From contig JAJZSY010000007.1 of NCBI GenBank assembly GCA_021849425.1, positions 1-64,000 on the forward strand: a stretch of DNA of 64,000 nucleotides, in the 5' to 3' direction. The notes under the pieces are model-generated. The model made no database searches. It was not told the DNA's origin and saw only the letters and a program-made list of their open reading frames with translations. The DNA is from Pseudomonadota bacterium (GTDB taxonomy: Bacteria > Pseudomonadota > Alphaproteobacteria > Acetobacterales > Acetobacteraceae). How positions within the stretch are numbered: the first letter of the stretch is position 1; every line of letters begins with the position of its first letter. The position numbers were made by a program, and so were the translations under genes. Shown piece by piece: positions 26,499-35,402 of this stretch.

Positions 26499-26512
26499 TT
26501 AACCTAGGTTAA
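26499..26512. promoter_or_regulatory. perfect 14-bp palindrome upstream of the phosphoesterase gene
   Basis: TTAACCTAGGTTAA is a perfect palindrome, lying 22 bases before the phosphoesterase start in an A+T-rich stretch (26490-26570) that is unlike the flanking DNA. The position suits an operator or promoter element. The binding protein is unknown. Confidence 0.45.
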
Positions 26513-26568
26513 AAATATACAGATCAAATTTCCTTGTGCTGTGATGTTTCCGTTGCAAAACTGTGAAA

Positions 26569-26967
26569 TTATTTGACACGAAACATCCGGCTGGCCATGG
26601 CCAGGGCGCGCGCGCGATAGGCGGCGTTGAGCGCCGGGGTGGCCGAATGATAGTCGCCGATGCCGCGCATCAGCGTGCCGGCGCGGTCGATATCGGCGCG
26701 CAGGATGAAGGCGGCGGCGGCGATGCTGAAACACGGATCGTCGATCAGGCGGCGCCGCGTCTCGCCCCGGCCGAGGCGGGCGCGGCGGGCGATGGCGTCG
26801 AGCCAGACGCTGTTGACCTGCATCAGCCCGTAATCGGCGGTGCCGTTGGAATCCGGCCGGACCAGCCCGGGATGCCCGCCCTCCAGCCGGGCGATGACCG
26901 GCAGCACCCGCGGCGGCAGGTGATAGACCGCGGCGGCGAGGAGCATGCAGCGCAGCAAGCCGGTCAT
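26569..26967 (-). CDS. lytic transglycosylase-like protein (SLT domain)
   Basis: The small 132-residue protein has a hydrophobic N-terminus (LLRCMLLAAAVYHL) that may act as signal or anchor. The SLT-type core includes the probable catalytic Glu in ARLEGGHPG and the DYGLMQVNSVWLD motif, followed by the repeat-type DDPCFSIAAAAFILRAD. Such enzymes cleave peptidoglycan to make room for envelope machines. It is divergent from gspG and adjacent to the secretion locus, as lytic transglycosylases often are. It is shorter than usual SLT proteins, covering little more than the domain. Confidence 0.8.
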   Translation of the reverse strand: MTGLLRCMLLAAAVYHLPPRVLPVIARLEGGHPGLVRPDSNGTADYGLMQVNSVWLDAIARRARLGRGETRRRLIDDPCFSIAAAAFILRADIDRAGTLMRGIGDYHSATPALNAAYRARALAMASRMFRVK

Positions 26968-27047
26968 CGTGACGTCTCCGTGAAATCGCGCGCGGGGGGA
27001 AAGCCGGCGCTGGCGCCGCGGCCGGCGGGTCGGATATCCAGTAAGGC

Positions 27048-27485
27048 ATGTGTGAAACCAAAGCTCAGGCGCGGCGCGACGCGGGCTATACGCTGCTCGA
27101 ATTGCTGGTCGTCATCGTCATTCTCGGCCTGCTGATCGCCCTGGTCGGGCCGGCGCTGCTCAGCCAGCTCGGGCGGGCCAAGGCGAGCATCGCCGAGCAG
27201 TCGATCGAGCGGATCGGCTCGGTGCTCGACCTGTTCAAGCTCGATGTCGGCAGCTACCCGACGACGGATGAAGGCTTGCAGGCGCTCATCAGCAAGCCCG
27301 CCGGGGTGAGCGGCTGGCACGGGCCGTATCTCAAGCAGACCACGCTGCCGCGCGACCCGTGGGGGCATGGGTTCGTCTATCAGGCGCCCTCGGCGCGGCC
27401 GGGGCTTGCCTATGATCTGTGCTCCAAAGGGCCGAAGGACGTGACCGCGGCGCCGGGAGCGCCGGGGATGATCTGCAACCGCTGA
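27048..27485 (+). CDS. gspG: type II secretion major pseudopilin GspG
   Basis: GspG is the main subunit of the periplasmic pseudopilus. The 145-residue protein has the prepilin peptidase site DAG/YTLLELLVV with Glu5 after the cut. The long hydrophobic helix and the calcium-loop region (GSYPTTDEGLQALI, PRDPWGHGFVYQ) follow. It is on the plus strand, separate from the other gsp genes. Its stop lies 10 bases from the stop of convergent gspK. Tyr rather than Phe is the first mature residue. Confidence 0.94.
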   Translation: MCETKAQARRDAGYTLLELLVVIVILGLLIALVGPALLSQLGRAKASIAEQSIERIGSVLDLFKLDVGSYPTTDEGLQALISKPAGVSGWHGPYLKQTTLPRDPWGHGFVYQAPSARPGLAYDLCSKGPKDVTAAPGAPGMICNR

Positions 27486-27495
27486 GGGTGGCGGG

Positions 27496-28293
27496 TTACT
27501 CGCAGCGCGCATCCGACCAGTCCAGCACGATATAGGGCGCATCGACATTGGCCGGTGTCAGGCGGATGGTCGCGCAGCGCGCCGCGCGGGCCACGCCCGG
27601 CCCGGTGGCGATGGCCTCGATCCGCATCACCGGCGGGCCGCCGACATGCCCGCCCGGCAGGTCTATCCGCCCGGCCAGCCCCACCGCCGCGCGCACCGCC
27701 GCATCCGCCGCCGCGAGGTTGGGCAAGGCGGGGGCGTAGAGCGAGAGATGCGGGCGCAGCCAGGCGAGCAGGCCGGGAATCATGCCCGGCAGGCTGGCGA
27801 GGTCGGCCAGGCTGCGGAACGGCGCCTGCGGCGGGCCATAGGCGCTGCCGGCGGCGCGGTAGCGGGCGCGGAGAGCGGCGAGGCGGGCTGGCGCAAGCGC
27901 CGGGTCGCGCGCCTCGGTCAGGGTTTCGGCAAGGCTTTGCGCGGGTGCTGCGGCCATGCCGCCGACGCGGAACAGCGCGGCCAGCAGGGGGGCGGGGGCG
28001 GTGTCGGGGTTGATCCGCCCGGCGACGAAGCTGGTGGTGAGCCGGACATGCGAGGCACCGATCCGCACCTCCGCCGGCGCCACGCCGCCGGCATCGAGCC
28101 GGGCGACGGCGAGCCACACGCCGCCCTCGGCCGCCGCCGCCGCCACCGCGGCGTCGCGCAGGTTGCCGGCGATCGCCATCTGCTGGCGGGCGGCGACCAG
28201 CAGCCGGGTGACGAGGAAGCCGAACAGCACCAGCACCGCCAGCACGATCAGCAGCGCGAAGCCCCGCTCGTCGCGCCGGCGGGGCCGCGCCAT
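27496..28293 (-). CDS. gspK: type II secretion minor pseudopilin GspK
   Basis: GspK caps the pseudopilus tip with GspI and GspJ. The 265-residue protein has the cleavage site ERG/FALLIVLAVL and lacks Glu5, the hallmark of GspK. A large globular region with the saposin-like Pro-rich segment RSLADLASLPGM follows. It is last of the minus-strand operon, with 2 bases after the gspD stop. Confidence 0.88.
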   Translation of the reverse strand: MARPRRRDERGFALLIVLAVLVLFGFLVTRLLVAARQQMAIAGNLRDAAVAAAAAEGGVWLAVARLDAGGVAPAEVRIGASHVRLTTSFVAGRINPDTAPAPLLAALFRVGGMAAAPAQSLAETLTEARDPALAPARLAALRARYRAAGSAYGPPQAPFRSLADLASLPGMIPGLLAWLRPHLSLYAPALPNLAAADAAVRAAVGLAGRIDLPGGHVGGPPVMRIEAIATGPGVARAARCATIRLTPANVDAPYIVLDWSDARCE

Positions 28294-28295
28294 GC

Positions 28296-30563
28296 TCAGT
28301 GCAGCCCGAGATGCCGGCGCAGCGCCGCTTGCGGATCGGCCGATCCATTCATCGGCAGGCCGTTCAGCTCGGCCGGCACGTTGGCCGCGTTGGGCAGCGC
28401 CTGTTCGAGGTCGCTTGTCAGCGCCGCGGCGTCGGTCGCGTCGTGGACGACATGCGGGGTGATCAGCACCAGCAGCTCCTGGCGCGCGCGGTTGTTGTCC
28501 TGCGTGCCGAAGAGCGGGCCGAGCAGCGGCACGTCCTTGAGGAAGGGCAGGCCGGAATTGCCGCGCTGGACATTGTCGGTGATCAGCCCGGCGAGGCCGA
28601 TCGTCTGCCCGTCATGCACGACGACGCTGGAGGAGACGGCGCGCTCGGAGAAGGTGGGCGAGTTGAGCCCCTGGGTGGTGACCGAGGGGGCGACGTTGCT
28701 CACCTGCTGCGAGACCGTGAGCGCCACCAGACCGTCGCTGGAGATATGCGGGGTGATTTGCAGGATCACGCCGGTTTCCTGGTAGTTCACCGAGTTGATG
28801 ACCGGCGCGCCGGTGGTCAGCGTGCTCTGCGAGGTCTGCGAGAGATAGGGCACGAGGTTGCCGACCAGCAGGTTCGCGGTGCGGCCGTTCTGCACGAGGA
28901 GCTGCGGCGAGGAGAGCACCTGCACCTGGGTCACCGATTGCAGCGCCGAGATCGCGAGCGGCGCGCCGTCGCTGCCATGGCCGGCGAGGACGAAGCCGGG
29001 GAAGCTCTGGTTCAGCGCGGCACTGGTGCCGGTGCTCAGCACCGCGTTGATGCCGCCGGACTTGAAGAAGAACTGGGTGCCGTATTTGAGCGCGCCGTTG
29101 AGATCGACCTCGGCGATCGTCGCGTCGATCTCGACTTCCAGCGGCTCGATGTCGAGCTTGCGGAGCATCGCCTCGACCGAGGCGTTTTCCGAGGCGTCCG
29201 CCCGCACCAGGATCGCGTTCTGCCGGGAATCGGCGAGGATGCGCAGGCCGCTGGAATCGCCGCCGCCGCCCGCGCCGCCGCCGAGCGGGCCGAGCAGCGG
29301 ATTGCTCGCCGCCGCGTGGTCCGATGCGGGGGCTGCGGCCGGTGCCGCGGCGGGAGTGGCGAGGCCGGCGCCGAGCCCGGAGGCGGTGCCGGTGCCGGTG
29401 CCCGTGCCGCTGCCGGGGGGGGCGCCGAGCCCGGCGGTGGCGCCGCCGGCCGCGTTGCCCACCAGCCCGCCCGAGCCCATCAGCGTCTGCGCCGAGACGC
29501 CGGGGGCGGTGTTGCCGGTGGTGTCGGGCCCGGAGGGCTGGGCCGTCACGTCGTTGGGGGTGAAGGCTTCCTGCAACACCTGGGCGACGTCCTCGGCGCG
29601 GCTGTTGCGCAGGTAATAGACGTGCCAGGCGCGGCGCGTCGCCGCTTCCTGCCGCGCGAGGGTGCGGTAGACCCGGTCCGCCGCGCGCACGGCCGCGCCG
29701 GAGGGGGCGATCACCAGCACCGCGCCGATGCGCACCAGCGGCACCACCTTGACCACGCCGCCCGCCTTGCCGGCGTGCAGCGCCTGGGTGAGGGCGGCGG
29801 CGAAATCGCGGGCGTTGGGGCCGGTCGCGGGGTAGAGCGCGTAGGACTGGCCGGCGAGGGCATCGACGTCGAAGGCGCGGATCAGCGCGAGCAGGGTGGC
29901 GCGGACCTGCGGGTTGCCCTCGACGATGAGGGCGTTGCGGTCGGGCTCGGCGATCACTCTTCCGCCCTTGCCGACATAGGGTTGCAGCACGGCGGCGAGA
30001 TGCGCCGCGCTGACATGGGTGAGGGCGACGACGCTCGACCCGTCGAGCCCCGGCGCGGTGGCGAGGGCGGCGGCCGCCTTGTCGGCCGGGACCACCTGGT
30101 AGAGCCCGTTGCTGCGGATGAGGGCGGCGTGGTTCTGCGCGAGCAGGGTTTGCAGCGTCGGGATCAGGGCGGAGGCGGGGATGTCGTGCGCGGTGCGCAG
30201 CGTCGCCTTGCCCTGCACCGCCGGGTCGATCGTGTAGGTGACGTGCAGCATGTTGCCGAGGATTTGCGCGACGACGGCGCGGATGTCGGTGTCGGCGAAG
30301 TCGAGCGAGACATCGCCGCTGCCGGCGGGCAGCGGGGCGCCGGGGACGCTGGCGGGCGGCGCGTGGCCGGGGCTCGCGGTGATCGCGCCGGTGACGGGCG
30401 GGGTGGCGATCACGGCGTCGGCGCGGGCTGGTGGCGCGGCGGTCGATGATGCGGCGGGTGCGGGGGCGAGCAGGCGGGTGGCGTTGGGCGGCTGCGGCCG
30501 CGGGGTGCACCCGGCGAGCAGGGCGGCGGCGGCGAGAACGCCGGCATGGACACGGGCGCGCAT
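28296..30563 (-). CDS. gspD: type II secretion secretin GspD (lipoprotein)
   Basis: GspD forms the outer-membrane channel. The 755-residue protein starts with a lipobox (ALLAGC, Cys about 19), then a Pro/Ala linker. The N0 domain (VSLDFADTDIRAVVAQILG) and N1-N3 repeats with NALIVEGNPQVRATL and NAILVRADASENAS follow. A Gly/Ser/Thr-rich insert lies at about residues 395-470 between the N3 halves. The secretin core carries VPYLSQTSQ, DGQTIGLAGLI and LPFLKDVPLLGPLFGT. ATG at 30563 is preferred because it leads straight into the lipobox. Confidence 0.94.
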   Translation of the reverse strand: MRARVHAGVLAAAALLAGCTPRPQPPNATRLLAPAPAASSTAAPPARADAVIATPPVTGAITASPGHAPPASVPGAPLPAGSGDVSLDFADTDIRAVVAQILGNMLHVTYTIDPAVQGKATLRTAHDIPASALIPTLQTLLAQNHAALIRSNGLYQVVPADKAAAALATAPGLDGSSVVALTHVSAAHLAAVLQPYVGKGGRVIAEPDRNALIVEGNPQVRATLLALIRAFDVDALAGQSYALYPATGPNARDFAAALTQALHAGKAGGVVKVVPLVRIGAVLVIAPSGAAVRAADRVYRTLARQEAATRRAWHVYYLRNSRAEDVAQVLQEAFTPNDVTAQPSGPDTTGNTAPGVSAQTLMGSGGLVGNAAGGATAGLGAPPGSGTGTGTGTASGLGAGLATPAAAPAAAPASDHAAASNPLLGPLGGGAGGGGDSSGLRILADSRQNAILVRADASENASVEAMLRKLDIEPLEVEIDATIAEVDLNGALKYGTQFFFKSGGINAVLSTGTSAALNQSFPGFVLAGHGSDGAPLAISALQSVTQVQVLSSPQLLVQNGRTANLLVGNLVPYLSQTSQSTLTTGAPVINSVNYQETGVILQITPHISSDGLVALTVSQQVSNVAPSVTTQGLNSPTFSERAVSSSVVVHDGQTIGLAGLITDNVQRGNSGLPFLKDVPLLGPLFGTQDNNRARQELLVLITPHVVHDATDAAALTSDLEQALPNAANVPAELNGLPMNGSADPQAALRRHLGLH

Positions 30564-30586
30564 GGTTTCGCTCGATCTCCTGAGAC

Positions 30587-31099
30587 TTATCGGGGGCCGG
30601 GATGGACAAGGATGCCGGCCTCGGCGGCCGGCTTCGGCGGGGTGGCGTGCGGTGCGGCGCCGGCCGCGTGGGCGAAGCGCGGCACGAGGCGGAGGCGGCC
30701 GCGCGGGCCGTCGAGCAGCACCGCGCGGCGGCCGATCCGCACGATGCGATAGCCGCCGAGCTGCGCGCCCTCGCCGAGCAGGACCGGCTTGCCGGAGGGG
30801 CGGGCGAAGATCGCCAGCCGCACCGCATCGCCGCGCAGGATGCCGGACAGGCGGGGCATCAAGGCGGCGTCCGCGCTGGCGGCGGCGGCGACCGGCCGGC
30901 GGTCGGGGCGGAACAGCGGACGGGCGAGAATCCGTGCCGTGGCGGCGGCGGATGAAGCGGGCTGGGGGGACGCCGTCGGGGTCGGGCGCGCCGCCACGGG
31001 GGGGAGTGGCGGTGCCGGCATCGGCGCGAGCGCCAGCAGGGCGACGGTGGCGGCCAGCGCCAGAACGAGAGCGCCGAGGCCGAGCCGCGCGCCGATCAT
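30587..31099 (-). CDS. gspC: type II secretion inner-membrane protein GspC/N-like
   Basis: The 170-residue protein has one N-terminal transmembrane helix, a Pro/Thr linker and an HR-type domain: ILARPLFRPDRRP, LSGILRGDAVRLAIF, GEGAQLGGYRIVRIGRRAVLLDG. In GspC this domain contacts the secretin. No PDZ domain follows, so it is a short form. It could equally be called GspN-like. It lies between gspM (4-base overlap) and gspD. Confidence 0.75.
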   Translation of the reverse strand: MIGARLGLGALVLALAATVALLALAPMPAPPLPPVAARPTPTASPQPASSAAATARILARPLFRPDRRPVAAAASADAALMPRLSGILRGDAVRLAIFARPSGKPVLLGEGAQLGGYRIVRIGRRAVLLDGPRGRLRLVPRFAHAAGAAPHATPPKPAAEAGILVHPGPR

Positions 31100-31695
31100 C
31101 GCGCCGCCTTCGCGATGCGGAAGCCAGAGACGGTGAAGCTCGCATGCAGCGGCAGGGCGGCGCCGGCGGCGGGCACGCCGGTTGCGTGCAGGTCGAGCCG
31201 GTTGACCAGCATCCTCGGCGATGCCGCGCCGAGCGCGTCGAGAAAGCCGATCAGCGCGGGGTAGGAGGCCGTCATCGAGATTCGCAGGCGAACCCGCTCG
31301 ACGCCGCCGAGGCTGACCGGCGGGAGCAGTTCGGCGCTGTCGAGCCCGATCCGGTGGGTCGCGGCGAGGGATTGCACCGCGCCCTGCAAACGGGCGCCGG
31401 CGATGGAAGCCGAGCCGCCGGGAAGATAGGTGTCGCGCCCGGCGCCGGGTCGGCCCTGTGTGGCCAGGCGCCGCAGCGATGGCAGGTTGGCGACCAGCAT
31501 CCGCTCATGCGCGAGCAGCGTGCGGGAGGCGGTGACGCGGGCGCGCAGGTCGCGATACCAGGCGAGGCCGGGGCGGATGATGCCGAAGCCGACAAGGGCG
31601 AGCAGCGCCGCCGAGATCGCGAGCGCGAGCGCCTGCCCGGCGCGGCCCTCCGGCAGGTCGCGCGGGAGGCGTGTCATCGCGTCAGCCCGCTTCAT
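31096..31695 (-). CDS. gspM: type II secretion assembly protein GspM
   Basis: The roughly 199-residue protein has a single N-terminal transmembrane helix (ALALAISAALLALVGFGII), a coiled-coil-like segment and a ferredoxin-like C-terminal domain (VRLRISMTASYPALIGFLDAL). This is the GspM/PilO architecture that pairs with GspL. Start choice is unclear between the ATG at 31695, which overlaps gspL, and the one at 31677 just after it. Neither has a good ribosome site. Confidence 0.78.
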   Translation of the reverse strand: MKRADAMTRLPRDLPEGRAGQALALAISAALLALVGFGIIRPGLAWYRDLRARVTASRTLLAHERMLVANLPSLRRLATQGRPGAGRDTYLPGGSASIAGARLQGAVQSLAATHRIGLDSAELLPPVSLGGVERVRLRISMTASYPALIGFLDALGAASPRMLVNRLDLHATGVPAAGAALPLHASFTVSGFRIAKAAR

Positions 31696-32680
31696 CGTCG
31701 CGCAGCCGCACGCGGATCGAGAACACGTCGCCATTGCCGTTGAGCGAGCGGGTGACCGGGGCGGCGAAGGCCGGATCGGCGAAATGCGGATCGGCGGCGA
31801 GCCGGGCGATCAGCCCGGCGGCGTTGGGCGACTCGCCATCGAGCGTCGCCACCCGGTCGCGCAGGGAGAGATCGGTCAGGTAGCTGCGGTCCGGCAGGGC
31901 GCTTGTGAGGGCGGCGAGCATGCGCAGCATGTCACCCTCGCGCGCTGCCTCGGCACCGAGTGCCGCGCGGAAGCGGTCTTCGGCGGCAAGCCTCGCGCGC
32001 AGCGCCTCGGCCAGCCGGACCTGCGGGGCGATCGCGTCCCGCGCCGTGGCGAGCCGGTGCAGGGCGAGCGCCTGGCGCGCCGGCGGAATGGCGAGGCAGA
32101 GCCCGGCGAGGGCTGCCGCGAGCAGCGCCAGCGCCGGGGGGACGCGGCTTTGCCGCCGGGCGCCGGGCAGCGCGAAGACGGCCTCTCCCTCCGTGCCCGC
32201 GGCCTCGATCCGCACGGCGGCGAACCCGGCCTCGCCCAGTGCGGCGAGGAGGCCGGCGATCCAGGCACGGGGGAGCACGGCGAGGCGAACGTGGAGCAGG
32301 CCCTGCGCGGGGTCGCGCGCGACGATCTCGTGGGCGACGAGCACCTCCTCGGCGGTGAAGGGGGTCAGCCGGTCGATCTCGAAGGCGAGGGCTGCCGCAA
32401 GGTCGCGCCGCGCGGCGGCGGGAAGGGTGACGCGGCGGATCAGCGCGCCGGCGCCGCGCAGCCGCAGCACCACCGGCCGGATGACGGCGCTGCGCCGCAT
32501 CTGTCCCAGCCGGCCGAGCGCGCTCCCGCCGCCGCGGCCTTCCTGCGTGACCTCGGCCGCCGCGGGGGGCGCGCCGGCGGCGGCGGTGACAGTCACCGCC
32601 GCATCCCGCCCGCCCGGCCGCCGCAGGGCGCCGGGCACCAGCGACCGCAGGGTCGCGATGTACCAATGAATGAAATCCAT
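31682..32680 (-). CDS. gspL: type II secretion protein GspL
   Basis: GspL links the ATPase GspE to the membrane platform. The 332-residue protein has a degenerate cytoplasmic actin-like region containing LRGAGALIRRVTLPAAARRDLAAALAFEIDRLTPF, typical of GspL/PilM-N proteins, split here across residues of about 75-130. A transmembrane helix (ALALLAAALAGLCLAI) and a periplasmic domain follow. The cytoplasmic part is shorter than in classical GspL. ATG at 32680 is chosen; the frame could start at 32734. Confidence 0.75.
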   Translation of the reverse strand: MDFIHWYIATLRSLVPGALRRPGGRDAAVTVTAAAGAPPAAAEVTQEGRGGGSALGRLGQMRRSAVIRPVVLRLRGAGALIRRVTLPAAARRDLAAALAFEIDRLTPFTAEEVLVAHEIVARDPAQGLLHVRLAVLPRAWIAGLLAALGEAGFAAVRIEAAGTEGEAVFALPGARRQSRVPPALALLAAALAGLCLAIPPARQALALHRLATARDAIAPQVRLAEALRARLAAEDRFRAALGAEAAREGDMLRMLAALTSALPDRSYLTDLSLRDRVATLDGESPNAAGLIARLAADPHFADPAFAAPVTRSLNGNGDVFSIRVRLRDDEAG

Positions 32681-32773
32681 TAATATTCTGGTTACGCGAC
32701 TAAAGAAAAATTGAAAATTAAGGTTTTGTGTCACTCGATCGCGGCGCAGCGGCGCAGCGGCGCGGGCGCGTGG

Positions 32774-33370
32774 CTATCCGCCGGCGGCGAAGGGGGCGCG
32801 CCAGGGGGCGGCGATCAGGTCGGGCCAGGGGCGCTGTCCGGCGGCGGGGACGATGCGCAGCCGGATCAGGCGCGGCAGCGCGCCGGCCGGGCCGGCCGCG
32901 TGCCAGGCGGGTGCCGCGTCCGGCCGGTCGGCCCACCAGTAGCGCAGCTCGATCGCCCGGATATGGCGGGCGAGGATTTCGACATGGGCCTCGCCGGCCG
33001 GCGCCGGCCGTGGGCCGAGCGGCGGGCCGGGCGGCGCCGGCCGCCAGGCGAGCACCAGATCGCCGCCGCCGGTGACGCCGATCTCGGCGAAGACGAGGCG
33101 GCTCGACAGCGCCGCGGCGCGTGGCAGGGTGGTGACGAGGGCGAGGTTGTGCGCGGCGCCGGCGGGCTGGCCGGGCCGGGCCTGCGCGATCAGCCGGCGC
33201 AGGGCGCGGAAGGTGGCGAGCCGGTCGGCCTCGGCGCCGATCGTCCCGGTGGTGCGGCGATAGGTGGCGATGCCGAAATGGCTGGCCTGGGCGAGCCCGG
33301 CGAGCAGCAGGCCGAGCACCACCAGCGCGACCAGCATTTCCAGCAAAGTGAAGCCGCTATCCCGCCTCAT
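32774..33370 (-). CDS. gspJ: type II secretion minor pseudopilin GspJ
   Basis: The 198-residue pseudopilin has the cleavage site DSG/FTLLEMLVALVVLGLLLAG with Glu5, and a C-terminal globular region with ELRYWWADRPD. GspJ joins I and K at the pseudopilus tip. Its start overlaps gspI by 4 bases. A 93-base gap separates its end from gspL. Confidence 0.9.
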   Translation of the reverse strand: MRRDSGFTLLEMLVALVVLGLLLAGLAQASHFGIATYRRTTGTIGAEADRLATFRALRRLIAQARPGQPAGAAHNLALVTTLPRAAALSSRLVFAEIGVTGGGDLVLAWRPAPPGPPLGPRPAPAGEAHVEILARHIRAIELRYWWADRPDAAPAWHAAGPAGALPRLIRLRIVPAAGQRPWPDLIAAPWRAPFAAGG

Positions 33371-33735
33371 GGTGGTGCGACGCGGATGGTCACCAGCGTC
33401 ACCGCCCGGCCGGCGCCGCCCCAGCGCTCGCTTACCGACAGGCGCAGCGCCCGCAGCGGCGCGCCCTTCGCGACCGGCAGCGGCGTGGCCTCCTCGCGGA
33501 AGCGGAAGCCGCCGCCATCGCGCCCGGTGCGGACGTAGTGGCCGCGCGGCGCGAAGGCGGCGAGGGCGGCGAGGCGGGACTGGGCGCGTTCCACCGCCGC
33601 CGCCTCGCGCCCGCCGATGGCGACGCCCGCCGCGCCATCGAAGGCGGCGCGGTACAGCACCGCGACCGCCAGCGCCGCGATGACGAAGGCGACCAGGGTT
33701 TCCAGCAGGATGAACCCGCTATCGCGGCGGGGCAT
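33367..33735 (-). CDS. gspI: type II secretion minor pseudopilin GspI
   Basis: The 122-residue minor pseudopilin has the cleavage site DSG/FILLETLVAFVIAALAV with Glu5 and a short beta-rich globular part. It overlaps gspH by 17 bases and gspJ by 4. Identification as I rests on length, order between H and J, and the FxLLETLVAF motif. Confidence 0.87.
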   Translation of the reverse strand: MPRRDSGFILLETLVAFVIAALAVAVLYRAAFDGAAGVAIGGREAAAVERAQSRLAALAAFAPRGHYVRTGRDGGGFRFREEATPLPVAKGAPLRALRLSVSERWGGAGRAVTLVTIRVAPP

Positions 33736-34186
33736 CGGTGCTGATCCGCCCGGTCAGCCAGTCCACCGTCACAAGCGCTCGCGCGGCGCCGCGCGAGAGC
33801 AGGATCCGCCCGCCGGTCGCGCTGCCATCGGGGGAGAAGACGATCCGCCCCCAGCCGCGCGCGGCCGGGCCGTGAAACGCGATGGCGATTCCGCGCGGCA
33901 GGCTGCCCCGCTCGCCCGGGCCGACCCAGTTTCCATCCGCCGGCGCGATCGCGAAGGTGCTGCGCCGGCCGGTCGTGATCGCCACGGCGCGCGCGGTGCG
34001 CAGCGCCCCGACGAGGGTGGCGGCGGCGGTCGCGGGGTCGTGGCCGATGCGCCGCCAGGGCGCCGCGGTGGCGGCGAGCGTCAGCGCGAGGCCGAGAATG
34101 ACGACGACGACGAGCAGTTCGAGCAGCGTGTAGCCGCGATCGTCCGGCGCGAGCTCAGTGGGCGCGGGCTCAGTGGGCGAGGGCAT
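33719..34186 (-). CDS. gspH: type II secretion minor pseudopilin GspH
   Basis: The 155-residue pseudopilin has the cleavage site DRG/YTLLELLVVVVILGLAL after a 17-residue leader, and the GspH-type segment LRTARAVAITTGRRSTFAI. It sits between gspF (17-base overlap) and gspI. As in GspG, Tyr is the first mature residue. Confidence 0.88.
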   Translation of the reverse strand: MPSPTEPAPTELAPDDRGYTLLELLVVVVILGLALTLAATAAPWRRIGHDPATAAATLVGALRTARAVAITTGRRSTFAIAPADGNWVGPGERGSLPRGIAIAFHGPAARGWGRIVFSPDGSATGGRILLSRGAARALVTVDWLTGRISTDAPPR

Positions 34187-35390
34187 CGAGACCGAGCATG
34201 GCCAGCAGCAGCGAGGCGACGATGAAGCCGATCGCGCCGCCCATCACGATGGTGATGGCGGGGACCAGCAGCGAGACGAGTTTCTGCACGCCGAGCCGCG
34301 CGCGCTCCTCGTGGATTGCGGCGGCCCGCAGCGCCATGCGGCCGAGCTGGCCGGTTTCCTCGCCGAGGCGGAGGAGCTGCACCGTCCGCTCCGGCAGCAA
34401 TCGCGCGGCGGCGAGCCCGGCGGCGAGCCCCTTGCCGCGCCGCGCCGCGTCCGCCGCGGCGGCGATGGCGAGGGCGGCGGCGCGATTGCCGATCACGTTC
34501 TGCACGATCGCCATGGCCGGCACGAGGGCGACGCCGTTGCCGAGCAGCGTGCCGAGTGTGCGGGTGAAGCGCGCCGCCAGCGCCTCGCGCAGCAGGAAGC
34601 CGACCAGCGGCAGGCGCAGGACCAGCCGGTCGAACCGCAGGCGCGGGGCGGGGCGGGCGAGCAGCAGGCGGGTGCCGGGGATGGCGAGGGCGAGCAGCGC
34701 CAGCGCATAGGGCCAGAGCGTGGCGCAGGTTTGCCCGATCGCGAGCAGCAGGCGGGTGGTGGCGGGCAGGGGGACGCCGTTTTCGGCGAAGATCGGCACG
34801 AATTCCGGCAGCACGTTGGTCAGCAGAAACACGATCGCGCCGGTCGCGGCGAAAGCGAGCAGGGCGGGATAGGTGAGGCCGGCGATCATCGCCGCGCGCA
34901 GCGAGCGGTTGCGCTCCAGCAGTTCGGCGAGGTCTTCGAGCGTCGCGGCGAGGGCGCCGGAGTCCTCGCCGGCGCGCACCAGCCCGACATAGAAGGGCGG
35001 GAAGCTGCGGGGCTCCTGGCCGAGCGCGCGCCAGAGCGCGGCGCCGTCGCGCACCTTGTCGCAGATCGCGAGGATGATGGCGCGGGCGCGCGGGGTGGCG
35101 GCGGCGCCGGCGGTGAAGCGCAGGGCGCGTTCGAGGTCGAGCCCGGCGCCGAGCATCGAGGCCAGTTCGCGGGTGAAATCGGCCAGCGCGTCGGCGCCGA
35201 GGCGGGGGGCGCCGCCGATGTCGCGGTTGAGCAGGGCGAGCAGGCCGGCGCCGTGGCGCGGGGCGGCGCCGAGCAGGATCAGGCCGCGGCGCTTGACCGC
35301 CTCGATCGCCTCGGCCTCGTTCGCCGCCTCGATGGCGAGGCGGGCGGGCGCGCCGGCGCGGTCGATCACCCGGAAGACGAAATCAGGCAT
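34170..35390 (-). CDS. gspF: type II secretion inner-membrane platform protein GspF
   Basis: The 406-residue protein has two GspF domains, each with the FTRELASMLGAGL-type helix (first about 68-190, second about 270-390) and three transmembrane helices. The first domain shows RAGEDSGALAATLEDLAELLER and the second LRLGEETGQLGRMALRAA. It follows gspE after 12 bases. Confidence 0.93.
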   Translation of the reverse strand: MPDFVFRVIDRAGAPARLAIEAANEAEAIEAVKRRGLILLGAAPRHGAGLLALLNRDIGGAPRLGADALADFTRELASMLGAGLDLERALRFTAGAAATPRARAIILAICDKVRDGAALWRALGQEPRSFPPFYVGLVRAGEDSGALAATLEDLAELLERNRSLRAAMIAGLTYPALLAFAATGAIVFLLTNVLPEFVPIFAENGVPLPATTRLLLAIGQTCATLWPYALALLALAIPGTRLLLARPAPRLRFDRLVLRLPLVGFLLREALAARFTRTLGTLLGNGVALVPAMAIVQNVIGNRAAALAIAAAADAARRGKGLAAGLAAARLLPERTVQLLRLGEETGQLGRMALRAAAIHEERARLGVQKLVSLLVPAITIVMGGAIGFIVASLLLAMLGLDALAH

Positions 35391-35402
35391 CGCGCCGCTT
35401 CG

